Source of the DNA: Thiodiazotropha sp040791665
Lineage (GTDB): Bacteria > Pseudomonadota > Gammaproteobacteria > Chromatiales > Chromatiaceae
Length of the DNA: 64,000 nt
Direction of reading: 5' to 3'
Assembly (NCBI GenBank): GCA_040791665.1
Contig: JBFNNX010000014.1
Coordinates: 124,001-188,000, forward strand
In this document: piece by piece, positions 16,355 through 25,999 of the stretch
Numbering within the stretch: the stretch's first letter is position 1
How the letters are laid out: each line of letters begins with the position of its first letter
Position numbers and translations under genes: made by a program
Notes under the pieces: generated by a model
Database searches by the model: none
The model's input: the letters and a program-made list of their open reading frames with translations, nothing else
Told to the model about the DNA's origin: nothing

Positions 16355-17656
16355 ATGGCGGATAACCGAAAGACCTATACCTTGACAAATGACGAGACCG
16401 GGGTGTCGATAAAGCTACCTGTACGCGAATCGATCCAGGGTCCCCCGGCAATCGATGTTTCGGCGCTCTATAAAGAGGCCGGGGTCTTTACCTATGATCC
16501 TGGATTTATGTCCACGGCGAGTTGCCAAAGTAAGATTACCTTCATTCAGGGCGAGGTGGGTATCCTGGAATATCGTGGCTACCCTATTGAGCAACTGGCC
16601 GCTAATGGTGATTTCCTTGAAACCGCTTATCTGTTGTTGAACGGTGAGTTGCCGAATGGAGGACAGCTGCAGGATTTCAGCAAACTGATCAACCGCCACA
16701 CAATGTTGAATGAAACCCTGACCCATTTCTTCGATGGCTTTCACTACGATGCGCATCCCATGGCAATCATGGTAGGTGTGGTCGGCTCACTCTCCGCCTT
16801 TTATCACGATTCGCTGGATATCAACGATCCGGAGTTGCGCCGGGTTGCTGCTCACAGGCTGATCGCCAAAATGCCGACTATCGCCGCCGCCAGTTACAAA
16901 CACAATGTGGGTGAGCCCTTCATGTACCCACGCAATGAACTCTCTTACTGTGCCAACCTGCTTCACATGATGTTCGCTACCCCATGTGAAGAGTATGAAG
17001 TGGATCCGGTTGCGGAAAAGGCGCTGAATCTGCTTTTTATACTGCATGCGGATCATGAGCAGAATGCCAGTACCTCCACCGTGAGGCTTGCTGGTAGTTC
17101 GCTGGCAAACCCCTTTGCCTGTATCGCTGCCGGTATCGCGTCGCTGTGGGGGCCTGCTCATGGCGGTGCCAATGAAGCGGTTCTGGATATGCTCAGCGAG
17201 ATTGGGGATGTCTCGCAAATAGACAAGTACATCGCCAAGGCCAAGGATAAAGACGATGGTTTCCGTCTTATGGGATTTGGGCATAGAGTCTACAAGAAGT
17301 ATGATCCGCGCGCCGGCATTATTCGTGAGGTTTGCCATGAGGTATTGGAAAAACTTGCGGATGCGAACAATCCGATGTTTGAGCTGGCTCAGCGTCTGGA
17401 AGAGATCGCATTGAATGATGAGTATTTCATCGAACGCAAACTCTATCCGAACGTCGATTTCTACTCCGGTATCATCTATCGGGCACTGGGTATACCCAAT
17501 AATATGTTTACTGTGATGTTTGCCATAGCCCGTACAGTCGGTTGGGTAGCTCATTGGCTGGAGATGATGGACGATCCCAGGCAGAAGATTGGGCGCCCGC
17601 GTCAGATCTACAAGGGGTACGCGAGGCGCAATTATGTGCCACTAAGCGAGCGATGA
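16355..17656 (+). CDS. gltA: Citrate synthase, type II
   Basis: A 433-residue citrate synthase that condenses oxaloacetate and acetyl-CoA. It has the long N-terminal beta domain of the hexameric NADH-sensitive Gram-negative form (MADNRKTYTLTNDETGVSI). Catalytic His and Asp positions are visible in GPAHGGANEAVLDML, GFGHRVYKKYDPRA and YPNVDFYSG. ATG at 16355 is preceded by CGGAG. It is a single gene with a hairpin after the stop and converges with the reverse-strand gene ending at 17699. Confidence 0.97.
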   Translation: MADNRKTYTLTNDETGVSIKLPVRESIQGPPAIDVSALYKEAGVFTYDPGFMSTASCQSKITFIQGEVGILEYRGYPIEQLAANGDFLETAYLLLNGELPNGGQLQDFSKLINRHTMLNETLTHFFDGFHYDAHPMAIMVGVVGSLSAFYHDSLDINDPELRRVAAHRLIAKMPTIAAASYKHNVGEPFMYPRNELSYCANLLHMMFATPCEEYEVDPVAEKALNLLFILHADHEQNASTSTVRLAGSSLANPFACIAAGIASLWGPAHGGANEAVLDMLSEIGDVSQIDKYIAKAKDKDDGFRLMGFGHRVYKKYDPRAGIIREVCHEVLEKLADANNPMFELAQRLEEIALNDEYFIERKLYPNVDFYSGIIYRALGIPNNMFTVMFAIARTVGWVAHWLEMMDDPRQKIGRPRQIYKGYARRNYVPLSER

Positions 17657-17665
17657 ACTATTTAA

Positions 17666-17687
17666 CCCGGCATATTCGGTTGCCGGG
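17666..17687. terminator. Stem-loop between convergent genes after gltA
   Basis: CCCGGCA (17666-17672) pairs with TGCCGGG (17681-17687) around an 8-base loop, 10 bases after the gltA stop. Flanking A/T is short on both sides. It may serve gltA and the convergent gene alike. Confidence 0.45.
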
Positions 17688-17698
17688 ATAATCATGGT

Positions 17699-18301
17699 TC
17701 AGCCGGAAGTTTCGACCAGCTGTTGCAGCTGTTTTATGGTCGCGCCTCGGACGGGTTGATTGTCCAGAGGATCCAATGGGTGATTACGTGGATTTTGTGC
17801 TGGAAGTACGACAAGTTCGAAACCGACGCCGTCGGCATTGAAGAGAAAGCATGGGACCGATTCCTTTCTGCCATCACTGAACTGCAAGCGGTGCTGCTTC
17901 TCCTGCCAGGGGATATGCAGATCGCTCAAAGTGAAGAGCAGATCTTCCGGGGTGTCGGCTAACAAATGTAGCTTCACCCTGCTGTTGCTATCGGCCGTGC
18001 CGTTGAAAACGGCTCCCACTAACTTGGGTTTAAATTGAATCAAGGCCTGCATGGCGTTGAGTGCGCTAAGCCGAAGTGCACGCAGGGTGTCAGTCTGCCT
18101 TGCGCCGCGAACCAGGCGCTGCTGTTCTCTGAGGGCGCTTTCCACCTCCTCGCGAGTGGGTAATAGTTGGCGTTTAGTGATGCCATACTTTGCCGCCGCC
18201 TTTTGGCAGGCATAAGTGATGTTGTCAGAGCGCAGTTCAGTCAGAATGCGCGCTGCCTCATAGGCGATAAGTCGCTGTAACTCACGTTTTCCAGTCCGCA
18301 T
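17699..18301 (-). CDS. Conserved hypothetical protein downstream of mrcA
   Basis: I do not recognise a characterised family. The 200-residue soluble protein has a helical N-terminus (residues 1-85, with AAKYGITKRQLLPTREEVE) and a C-terminal alpha/beta part containing LVGAVFNGTADSNSRVKLHL. That last stretch resembles the core of nucleotidyltransferase-like proteins, but no complete catalytic Gly-Ser/Asp-x-Asp motif can be seen. It starts 6 bases after the mrcA stop on the same strand, so it is probably co-transcribed. No transmembrane helix or signal peptide is evident. Confidence 0.6.
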   Translation of the reverse strand: MRTGKRELQRLIAYEAARILTELRSDNITYACQKAAAKYGITKRQLLPTREEVESALREQQRLVRGARQTDTLRALRLSALNAMQALIQFKPKLVGAVFNGTADSNSRVKLHLLADTPEDLLFTLSDLHIPWQEKQHRLQFSDGRKESVPCFLFNADGVGFELVVLPAQNPRNHPLDPLDNQPVRGATIKQLQQLVETSG

Positions 18302-18307
18302 TGCCGG

Positions 18308-20779
18308 TTAAAAGGGGTCTTCAATAGGTGTTATGTTTGTTGGTGAGATGCTTCCTTCTATTTGCCCGGAACGGCCCGCATCCGGTAATTTGGGAGCATT
18401 GTCGACTTCGAATACCTCGAAAATTGCATTCGTGTTGCCAACGCCCACCGGCTGGCCTGTGTCAACGTCAATCCGCATGGTAACCATTTTCGGCGGCATG
18501 TCCGGTATGACCTCTTTGATGCCGTTTAGTGCCACTCGCATGTAGTCAATCCAGGCAGGAAGCGCTGCCCGGCCGCCCACCTCTCCGCGTCCCAATGGCT
18601 CGACATTATCGAAGCCGAGCCATGTGGTTGTGACCAGATAGTGGTTGAAGCCATTGAACCAGGCATCCCGCTGATCGTTGGTAGTGCCGGTCTTCCCCGC
18701 AATATCCGTTCTGCCAAGGGTGCGGGCCTTGCGCGCAGTGCCTTGCTGGATTACGTCACGCAGCATCGAATGCATCAGGTATTGGTTTTGCTCGGTTATG
18801 GCGCGCTTGGCGCAGCGCGGTATCACGCTTGTAGCCTCCCCGTCTGTATTCTCGGCTTGAGGCAGGGTTGTTTCGTCAGCAGAGTGGGAGGTCTCCTCGG
18901 CCAGTTGTTGCATCGACTCATCGCACACCTGAATCGGGTTTGCCTGATAGAGGACATTACCCTGATCGTTGCGGATTGAGTCAATGATGTGTGGAGGCAC
19001 ATAAAAGCCGCCATTCGCCAGCACGCTATAGCCGCCAACCATTGCGAGCGGTGTTACAGCGCCACTGCCTAGTGCCAGTGAGAGGTCGTGAGGCAGGTCG
19101 TTTTTATCGAAGCCGAAGCGGGTGGCGTAGGTGATCGCATGCTTTATCCCTATCTTGCGCAACAAGCGAATGGATACTAGGTTGCGTGAGTGCGTCAAAG
19201 CATAACGGAGTCGTGTGGGGCCAAAAAACTTGCCGCTATAGTTTTCCGGACGCCATACGGCCTCGAGGCCATCATCTTGGAAAACCACAGGGGCATCATT
19301 GATCAAAGTGGCGGGTGTAAATCCCGCTTCCAGGGCGGCGGAGTAGATAAAGGGCTTGAAACCCGAACCAGGTTGACGCTTGGCTTGAGTCACCCGGTTG
19401 AATTTACTGAGATAGAAATCATAGCCTCCGACCAACGCCATAATCGAACCGTTGTTTGGGGAGACGGAGACCAAAGCCCCCGAAGCCGCTGGAATCTGTG
19501 CCAAGCGCCAATAGGGGTCACCCTCTTCAGGAATCTCCCGGTAGAGGTAGATCAAGTCGCCGGGCGAGAGGATCTCATGGGTTTGCTTGGGTGGCTCCTT
19601 TTTGATGTCATGATTGACATAAGCGCTCGCCCAGGCTAATGCCGCCCATTCCAGTGTTATACTCTCGCCCTGTGCGGTAAGGACATCTGCGCTTTGCTCG
19701 CCAATGGCAGTAACGACGGCCTTCTTCATGCTTGTGGCATCCGGCAGTCCCTCAAGCAGGGCGATCAGTTCGCTATCTTCCTCGATGTCGGCGATATCGT
19801 GATGTCCGGCAACTCCACGATAGCCATGGCGTTTGTCATAGGACTGGATGGCTTGCCGTAGGGCATGATTGGCCGCGGACTGCAGGTGGCTGTCGATGGT
19901 GGTGGTGATACTATAGCCACTGGTGTAAGCATCCTGGCCAAAGCGGCTGACTGCCTCCGCTCTGGCCATTTCCGCAACGTAGGGGGCCTCCACTTCACTA
20001 GGGGTTGTATGGAGCTTGGCGGTTATCGGTGCGGCTTTTGCTGTGTCGTACTCGAATTGACTGATATAGTTGAGTTCCCGCATGCGGCCAAGAACGTAAT
20101 TTCGGCGCACCAGTGCCCGTGCCGGGTCGGATATGGGGTTGTAGCGGGAAGGGGCTTTGGGGAGCCCTGCAATCATGGCGATTTCAGAAAGCTCAAGTTT
20201 TTCTATAGGTCGGCCGTAATAGACTAAGGCAGCCGCGCCAACGCCGTATGAACGGTGGCCGAGGTAGATCTTGTTAAGATAGAGTTCGAGTATCTCCTCC
20301 TTGGAGAGCATCCGTTCTATCTTCAATGCGAGAAATATCTCGCTGAGTTTTCGAGTGTAGGTTTTTTTGCTGCTGAGGAAGAAGTTCCTGGCGACCTGCA
20401 TGGTGATGGTGCTTCCGCCCTGTCTTCGCTCACCCGTGAGCAGGAGCTGTATGGCGGCACGGAGAATGCCTTGGTAGTCTACGCCGGGATGTTGGAAAAA
20501 ACGGTCATCCTCGGCGGCGAGGAAGGCATTGATCATGATCGGCGGGATTTGATTGAAATCGAGTGGTTCTCGACGCTTCTCGCCAAACTCAGCAATGAGT
20601 AGGTGGTCGTTGCTGTAGATTCGAAGGGGGACCTGTAGGCGTACATCCTTGAGCGTTTCAATGGATGGCAGCTTGGGTTCAAGGTACAGATAGGCGCCAA
20701 AAAGCGTAACGGCACCTATCAATGACAGGCCGAATAAGAAGTAAACGAGGTATCTTAAGAGTCTGTAAAACGACTTCAT
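18308..20779 (-). CDS. mrcA: Penicillin-binding protein 1A
   Basis: A bifunctional peptidoglycan synthase of about 823 residues anchored in the inner membrane. A TM helix (about 8-30) is followed by the GT51 glycosyltransferase domain with AAEDDRFFQHPGVDY and QGGSTITMQVARNF. After an OB-like insert comes the transpeptidase domain with the active Ser in QPGSGFKPF (near residue 470), SRN and KTGTT. ATG at 20779 is chosen; a GTG at 20791 is also possible. It is divergent from pilM, the usual gammaproteobacterial arrangement, and is followed by an unknown gene 6 bases on. Confidence 0.95.
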   Translation of the reverse strand: MKSFYRLLRYLVYFLFGLSLIGAVTLFGAYLYLEPKLPSIETLKDVRLQVPLRIYSNDHLLIAEFGEKRREPLDFNQIPPIMINAFLAAEDDRFFQHPGVDYQGILRAAIQLLLTGERRQGGSTITMQVARNFFLSSKKTYTRKLSEIFLALKIERMLSKEEILELYLNKIYLGHRSYGVGAAALVYYGRPIEKLELSEIAMIAGLPKAPSRYNPISDPARALVRRNYVLGRMRELNYISQFEYDTAKAAPITAKLHTTPSEVEAPYVAEMARAEAVSRFGQDAYTSGYSITTTIDSHLQSAANHALRQAIQSYDKRHGYRGVAGHHDIADIEEDSELIALLEGLPDATSMKKAVVTAIGEQSADVLTAQGESITLEWAALAWASAYVNHDIKKEPPKQTHEILSPGDLIYLYREIPEEGDPYWRLAQIPAASGALVSVSPNNGSIMALVGGYDFYLSKFNRVTQAKRQPGSGFKPFIYSAALEAGFTPATLINDAPVVFQDDGLEAVWRPENYSGKFFGPTRLRYALTHSRNLVSIRLLRKIGIKHAITYATRFGFDKNDLPHDLSLALGSGAVTPLAMVGGYSVLANGGFYVPPHIIDSIRNDQGNVLYQANPIQVCDESMQQLAEETSHSADETTLPQAENTDGEATSVIPRCAKRAITEQNQYLMHSMLRDVIQQGTARKARTLGRTDIAGKTGTTNDQRDAWFNGFNHYLVTTTWLGFDNVEPLGRGEVGGRAALPAWIDYMRVALNGIKEVIPDMPPKMVTMRIDVDTGQPVGVGNTNAIFEVFEVDNAPKLPDAGRSGQIEGSISPTNITPIEDPF

Positions 20780-20873
20780 GCGCTGGTTCACAGATTTAGT
20801 TTATCAGGGCAGACCAGAATGGTCCGTATGAAGGTCGATAGTCTAGCAAATAAAATGTGAGCATTATTAGCTC

Positions 20874-20899
20874 TTTTGTGAAAAAATGTCTTCACAAAA
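20874..20899. promoter_or_regulatory. Perfect inverted repeat between mrcA and pilM
   Basis: TTTTGTGAA (20874-20882) is matched base for base by TTCACAAAA (20891-20899) with 8 bases between. It lies near the centre of the 207-base divergent region. Size and symmetry fit a dimeric regulator site; a hairpin is less likely given the A/T content. A candidate pilM promoter (TTGCTG, 18 bases, TATTTA) follows about 10 bases downstream. Confidence 0.45.
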
Positions 20900-20986
20900 A
20901 AATCATTTGCTGCTATATAGTTACTTACTCTATTTAAAGAGAATCCTAGTTAAGTTCTGCGGCATAAGGATTGTTTAGGTAACCGC

Positions 20987-22060
20987 ATGTCACTATTCGG
21001 AAGAAAAAAACCGCCTTTGATAGGCATAGATATAAGCTCCACAGCCATTAAGTTGCTGGAGTTGTCCAAGGCTACTGGGCGTAATGGCGCAAGCTACCGG
21101 GTAGAAGCCTACGGGGTCGAACCCCTGTCAGGTAACGCTGTCGTCGAAAAGAATATCGCGGAAGTAGATGCTGTTGGCGAGGCGATCCGCGCGGCGGTAA
21201 GGCGATCCGGGTCCAGGGCAAAACATGCGGCGGTGGCGGTGTCCGGCTCAGCCGTCATCACCAAGGTCATCTCGATGCCGGCAGCCCTTTCCGACCAGGA
21301 GCTCGAAAGCCAGATTCAGCTTGAAGCCGATCAATACATCCCCTATCCGTTGGAGGAAGTCAACCTCGATTTTGAGGTCATAGGCCCTTCGGAGAAGAAT
21401 GCCGAGTTGGTTGATGTGCTGCTGGCCGCATCTCGCAGTGAGAACGTTGACGATCGTGTCGCAGCGCTGGAGCTTGCCGGGCTTTCCGCCTCTATCGTGG
21501 ATGTAGAGGCCTATGCCATGGAGAATGCCTGTTCCCAATTGATGGATCAGTTGCCCGAGCATGGCGAGGATCAGACTATCGCCATTGCAGACATTGGCGC
21601 GACCACCACCACATTGAATGTCCTGCACAACAACAAGATCATCTACACCAGAGAACAAAACTTCGGTGGGCGGCAACTGACGGAAGAGATTCAGCGCCGC
21701 TACGGCCTTTCCATTGAAGAGGCCGGCATGGCAAAACGGCAGGGAGGCTTGCCGGACAACTACGTACCTGAGGTGCTGGATCCATTTAAAGAAGCCATGG
21801 CGCAACAGGTCAGCCGATCATTGCAGTTCTTTTTCTCCTCCAGCTCCTACAACAGCGTAGATCACATCATCCTGGCTGGAGGCAGCTCATCAATACCCGG
21901 CGTCGACGATTTGATCGAGGAGAAGTTGGGGACCCCGGCATCGGTGGCGAATCCGTTTGCCAACATGTCGGTTTCATCCAGGGTAAAGCCACAGGCGTTG
22001 AGTGCTGATGCACCGGCATTGATGATTGCCTGTGGTCTGGCATTGAGGAGTTTCGACTGA
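20987..22060 (+). CDS. pilM: Type IV pilus assembly protein PilM
   Basis: A 357-residue actin-like ATPase-fold protein on the cytoplasmic face of the type IV pilus machine. It begins MSLFGRKKPPLIGIDISSTA with the phosphate-1 loop, and has IADIGATTTTLNVL (phosphate 2) and IILAGGSSSIPGVDD (adenosine loop). It recruits PilN. The stop overlaps the pilN start (TGATG), so pilMN are translationally coupled. It is the first gene of pilMNOPQ, facing away from mrcA. Confidence 0.96.
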   Translation: MSLFGRKKPPLIGIDISSTAIKLLELSKATGRNGASYRVEAYGVEPLSGNAVVEKNIAEVDAVGEAIRAAVRRSGSRAKHAAVAVSGSAVITKVISMPAALSDQELESQIQLEADQYIPYPLEEVNLDFEVIGPSEKNAELVDVLLAASRSENVDDRVAALELAGLSASIVDVEAYAMENACSQLMDQLPEHGEDQTIAIADIGATTTTLNVLHNNKIIYTREQNFGGRQLTEEIQRRYGLSIEEAGMAKRQGGLPDNYVPEVLDPFKEAMAQQVSRSLQFFFSSSSYNSVDHIILAGGSSSIPGVDDLIEEKLGTPASVANPFANMSVSSRVKPQALSADAPALMIACGLALRSFD

Positions 22061-22620
22061 TGGCGCGCATAAATCTACTCCCATGGCGAGAAGCGGAGCG
22101 CAAAGAGCGCCAGAAGGAATTCGGCTTGATGGTGCTGGGGGGTGCACTGGCAGCTGCACTTATCGTATTCGGTGTGCATCAGCTCATCCAGAGCCAGATC
22201 AAGGCCCAAAATTCACGCAACGGCTATCTACAGAAAGAGATAGCGGCTGTGGAAAAAGAGATCCGTGAGATACAGGATCTCGACAAAACCAAGCAAAATC
22301 TTCTGGCCAGAATGAATATCATTCAGGAGTTGCAGAGTAGCAGGCCACAAATAGTGCATCTCTTCGATGAGGTGGTAACCTCGCTTCCGGACGGTGTTTT
22401 TCTCGATGAAATCGAACAGAAAGGAAGTAGCGTCACATTTACCGGGCAGGCACAGTCGAATGCCCGCGTCTCTTCCATGATGCGTAATATCGATGACTCC
22501 GAATGGCTGGAAAAACCCGCATTGGTATTTATCGAAAGCAAAGAGAAAACCGGAACCGGATATAGCCAGTTTAAGCTTATGGTGAAACAAACCTCCCAGA
22601 ATGCGGAGGCTGAAAAATGA
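22060..22620 (+). CDS. pilN: Type IV pilus inner membrane protein PilN
   Basis: A 186-residue bitopic inner-membrane protein. The cytoplasmic N-terminus MARINLLPWREAERKER holds the INLLPWR motif that binds PilM. One TM helix (about 21-43) and a periplasmic coiled coil plus ferredoxin-like fold follow. PilN pairs with PilO to form the alignment complex. It overlaps pilM by one base and pilO by four. Confidence 0.95.
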   Translation: MARINLLPWREAERKERQKEFGLMVLGGALAAALIVFGVHQLIQSQIKAQNSRNGYLQKEIAAVEKEIREIQDLDKTKQNLLARMNIIQELQSSRPQIVHLFDEVVTSLPDGVFLDEIEQKGSSVTFTGQAQSNARVSSMMRNIDDSEWLEKPALVFIESKEKTGTGYSQFKLMVKQTSQNAEAEK

Positions 22621-23222
22621 GCATTATAGACGATCTCAGTGAACTCGATTTCAATAATGTCGGTATCTGGCCAACACCGATCAAACTCGTTGTGGTCGTA
22701 TTGGCGGCGGCAATCGTCTTGGTTGCCGGTTACTACCTGATTGTTGAGGACGATATAGCAAGTTTGGAAGGTGTGCAGAAAAAAGAGCAGCAGCTGCGAG
22801 CGGACTTTGCCAAAAAACAGAGAAAGGCAGCCAACCTCGATGCCTACAGAAAACAGCTGGAAGAGATGAAACAGTCTTTCGGTACCATGTTGAGGCAATT
22901 GCCGGACAAGACGGAGGTGGCCGAATTGTTGGTTGACGTGTCCCAAACGGGGCTGGCGTCCGGGCTTGAGTTTGAGCTCTTCAAACCGCTGGATGAGGTG
23001 CCTAGAGAGTTTTACGCGGAACTGCCGATACAGGTCAAAGTGACTGGCCAATACCATGAGTTTGGCCATTTTATCAGCGGACTGGCTGCGTTGCCGCGAA
23101 TTGTGACGATTCACGATATCAAGATAAGCAGGTCATCTAAAGAGGATGCAAATGCGGATCTGCTACTGGAGGCGACAGCAAAAACCTATCGCTACCTTGA
23201 TGAAGAGGAAGAAGGTCAATGA
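22617..23222 (+). CDS. pilO: Type IV pilus inner membrane protein PilO
   Basis: A 201-residue protein with a short cytoplasmic N-terminus, one TM helix (about 23-43), a periplasmic coiled coil (about 50-90) and a C-terminal fold with the typical LELFKP-like segment (LEFELFKPLDEVPREFYAEL). It partners PilN and links to PilP. Start and stop both form 4-base ATGA overlaps with its neighbours, a sign of tight coupling. Confidence 0.95.
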   Translation: MSIIDDLSELDFNNVGIWPTPIKLVVVVLAAAIVLVAGYYLIVEDDIASLEGVQKKEQQLRADFAKKQRKAANLDAYRKQLEEMKQSFGTMLRQLPDKTEVAELLVDVSQTGLASGLEFELFKPLDEVPREFYAELPIQVKVTGQYHEFGHFISGLAALPRIVTIHDIKISRSSKEDANADLLLEATAKTYRYLDEEEEGQ

Positions 23223-23758
23223 GTATGCATTTTCTCAACGACAGAATCCTGGTACTGGTTTCTTTTATTGCCGTCGCCGCCTTGTCAGGTTGTGCAAACC
23301 CGAATCTGGATGAGTTAAGTGGTTTTGTTGCAGAGCAAAAATCCAAGCCGCCAGGGCGTATCGAGCCGCTACCGGAGATTAGACAGATCGAGACCTTCAT
23401 CTACTCCGATACAGGGCGCAGAAATCCGTTTATGGATGTCTACGGTGAGCAGACTGAAACGGCAAGCGTTGCAGGGAGTGGAATCAGGCCTGATTTTAAT
23501 CGGCGCAAAGAGGAGCTTGAGAGCTATCCGTTGGACTCTATTCGGATGGTCGGCACACTGGAGCAAATCGGGGCCACATGGGGATTGGTGAAGACCAAGG
23601 AAGGGACTGTACACAAGGTTAAAAGCGGCAACTATATGGGCCAAAATCATGGTCGTATCCTGCTGATTTCTGAAGACAGAATCGAATTGACTGAGATAGT
23701 ACAGGATGGTTCTGGTGGGTATATTGAGCGTCAGGCTTCGCTAGCGTTGGCGGAATAG
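23219..23758 (+). CDS. pilP: Type IV pilus lipoprotein PilP
   Basis: A 179-residue lipoprotein; the lipobox LSGC lies near residues 22-25. It contains RNPFMDVYGE, the usual PilP motif, and a beta-rich C-terminal domain that contacts the periplasmic N-domains of PilQ. It overlaps pilO by 4 bases and ends 16 bases before pilQ. Confidence 0.94.
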   Translation: MSMHFLNDRILVLVSFIAVAALSGCANPNLDELSGFVAEQKSKPPGRIEPLPEIRQIETFIYSDTGRRNPFMDVYGEQTETASVAGSGIRPDFNRRKEELESYPLDSIRMVGTLEQIGATWGLVKTKEGTVHKVKSGNYMGQNHGRILLISEDRIELTEIVQDGSGGYIERQASLALAE

Positions 23759-23774
23759 TCAAGAGGAATTCGAG

Positions 23775-25949
23775 ATGAGGGGTTTGCCAATGGCACTCAG
23801 ACACAATTGGAAAAGTCATTCAGAAATGAGAGCAGCCAGGAGCATGAGGTTCAATGCCGCGATACTGCTCCTGGTCCTGTGGTGCGCACCGTTGATAGCC
23901 TATGCTGAGACATCTCTCAAATCCATAGAATTCTCAGCGTTGCCTGGAGACAGGGTTCAAATCTCATTGGGCCTATCCGCACCGGTGAATGACCCGGTCA
24001 GCTTTACGACTGAAAACCCAGCACGAATTTCGCTTGACTTTGCCGGTGTCAGCAACGACCTGGGATATAAAACCAAGGTCATTGGTGTAGGGCCTGCACA
24101 CAGTATTACCGCGTTACAGGCGGGTAACCGGACCAGGGTTGTTATCAATCTCACTTCACTGGTTGGATTTAAGACAGAAGTTCAGGGTTCGGATGTATTT
24201 GTCACTCTCGATGTAAGCAATAAAGGGATCGGATCGAGTACAGTCACGAAGGCCCCGTCATCTGTCATGTCGTCTGGCGGCGGTGTATCAGAGATCCGCA
24301 CTGATAGCTACGCTATCTCAAATGTAGATTTTCGGCGTGGTGAAGCGGGCGAAGGGCGTGTAATGGTCACCTTGACCAATCCATCAACACCGGTAGACGT
24401 TCGGGAAGAGGGGGGCAAGATCGTTGTTGAGGCCTTCAAGACTGAGATAGCGTCCTCCCTGGTACAATCACTGGATGTTATGGATTTTGCTACACCGATT
24501 ACCAAAATAGAGACCAAACCGGTTGGGGAAAACGTAAGAATCGAGATTTCGCCGACCGGTGAATATGACTACCTGGCATATCAGGCCAACGAAGTGTTTA
24601 CCGTTGAAGTAAGGTCTCTGACGCGTCAGGAAAAAGAGGCACTGCAAAAAGAGCGCCTGATATTTACGGGTGAGCGGCTCTCGCTCAACTTCCAAGACAT
24701 TGAAGTACGGGCCGTATTGCAATTGCTTGCAGATTTTACGGGTTTGAATCTTGTCACAAGCGACACTGTCGGAGGCCGGATAACCTTGCGCTTGAAAAAT
24801 GTTCCTTGGGATCAAGCGCTGGATATTATCTTAAAGTCTAAAGGATTGACCAAGCGTCAGATTGACAATGTGATCATGGTGGCGCCGACTGAAGAGGTGG
24901 CGGCGCGGGAGCAGCTGGAGCTTGAGTCCCAACAGAAAATCGAGGAGTTGGCGCCGCTACGTTCCGATTTCATTCAGGTCAATTATGCCAAGGCTGAAGA
25001 TCTTGCCACACTGCTTAAAGCTGAGGAGAACCGTCTGTTGTCGGAACGCGGCAATGTTACTGTTGACGTGCGCACAAATACTCTGCTGATCCAGGATACG
25101 GCAGCCAAACTCGAAGATATCAGGCGCCTGCTGAAGCGGCTTGACATTCCAGTCCGACAGGTACTGATCGAGTCGAGAATTGTAATTGCCAACAACGACT
25201 TTGCAAAGGACCTGGGTGTGAGATTCGGTGCCAATTTCGATGGTTCGTTTGGCGACAACTTCACCCTCACGGCTGGCGCATTGCCAGGGTATATCGACAA
25301 TACCTTCGGTATTGCACCGGGCATAGAGATTAACGACGAAGGTGGAGAGAACCAAGAGGGGTTGATGGTCAATCTTCCGGTTACCGCACCGTCGGGTGGG
25401 TTGAACTTTCTGGTCGGTAAAGTCGGTTCCTACCTGCTTCAGCTCGAACTGACCGCGATGCAGACGGAGGGTCGGGGTGAGCTGATATCGAGCCCGCGGG
25501 TGATAACATCGGATCAAACACAGGCTACCATTAAGCAAGGTGTCGAAATCCCTTACCAGGAGGCGACATCCAGCGGGGCAACCAAGGTATCTTTTAAGGA
25601 GGCATTGCTCAAGCTTGATGTAACTCCCCATATCACGCCGGATGACAGGGTTCGAATGGACCTGGTTATCAATAAGGACAATCCCGATTTCTCCAGATCT
25701 GTTTTGGGTGTTCCTCCGATCGATACAAGGGAGATTGAGACAACGGTGTTGGTGGATAACGGTGAGACCGTTGTGCTGGGCGGCGTGTTTGAAAGAACCA
25801 AACAGAAAAATACAGATAAGGTGCCGTTCTTCGGGGATATTCCATATGCCGGTGTTCTTTTCAGGCGCAATGAAAATATTGACAACAACAATGAGCTGTT
25901 GATATTCGTTACTCCGAAGATTCTCAAGGAGACATTGACGGTTCGCTGA
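23775..25949 (+). CDS. pilQ: Type IV pilus secretin PilQ
   Basis: A 724-residue outer-membrane secretin that forms the pilus exit pore. The N-terminus is unusually long before the hydrophobic segment (AAILLLVLWCAPLIAYA, about 28-45); an internal Met at residue 6, 18 or 24 could be the true start. Two AMIN domains (about 50-140 and 180-265) bind peptidoglycan. An STN/N-domain (about 295-350), an NolW domain (about 395-465) and the secretin domain (about 520-715, with VPFFGDIPYAGVLFR) follow. A terminator 22 bases after the stop ends the operon. Confidence 0.95.
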   Translation: MRGLPMALRHNWKSHSEMRAARSMRFNAAILLLVLWCAPLIAYAETSLKSIEFSALPGDRVQISLGLSAPVNDPVSFTTENPARISLDFAGVSNDLGYKTKVIGVGPAHSITALQAGNRTRVVINLTSLVGFKTEVQGSDVFVTLDVSNKGIGSSTVTKAPSSVMSSGGGVSEIRTDSYAISNVDFRRGEAGEGRVMVTLTNPSTPVDVREEGGKIVVEAFKTEIASSLVQSLDVMDFATPITKIETKPVGENVRIEISPTGEYDYLAYQANEVFTVEVRSLTRQEKEALQKERLIFTGERLSLNFQDIEVRAVLQLLADFTGLNLVTSDTVGGRITLRLKNVPWDQALDIILKSKGLTKRQIDNVIMVAPTEEVAAREQLELESQQKIEELAPLRSDFIQVNYAKAEDLATLLKAEENRLLSERGNVTVDVRTNTLLIQDTAAKLEDIRRLLKRLDIPVRQVLIESRIVIANNDFAKDLGVRFGANFDGSFGDNFTLTAGALPGYIDNTFGIAPGIEINDEGGENQEGLMVNLPVTAPSGGLNFLVGKVGSYLLQLELTAMQTEGRGELISSPRVITSDQTQATIKQGVEIPYQEATSSGATKVSFKEALLKLDVTPHITPDDRVRMDLVINKDNPDFSRSVLGVPPIDTREIETTVLVDNGETVVLGGVFERTKQKNTDKVPFFGDIPYAGVLFRRNENIDNNNELLIFVTPKILKETLTVR

Positions 25950-25971
25950 TAGTCTCTCGAAACCACTCATC

Positions 25972-25999
25972 AAGGCGCACCAGGCGGTGCGCCTTTTTT
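25972..25999 (+). terminator. Strong intrinsic terminator after pilQ
   Basis: AAGGCGCACC (25972-25981) and GGTGCGCCTT (25986-25995) form a perfect 10-bp stem with an AGGC loop, followed by TTTTG. It ends pilMNOPQ and implies that aroK has its own promoter in the next 200 bases. Confidence 0.92.

Noticed and set aside
16156..16365. Open frame of 69 codons before gltA
   Set aside because: It covers the A/T-rich promoter region, overlaps the gltA start and has no family pattern.
24957..25973. Open frame of 338 codons on the reverse strand
   Set aside because: A shadow of pilQ; it also crosses the pilQ terminator.
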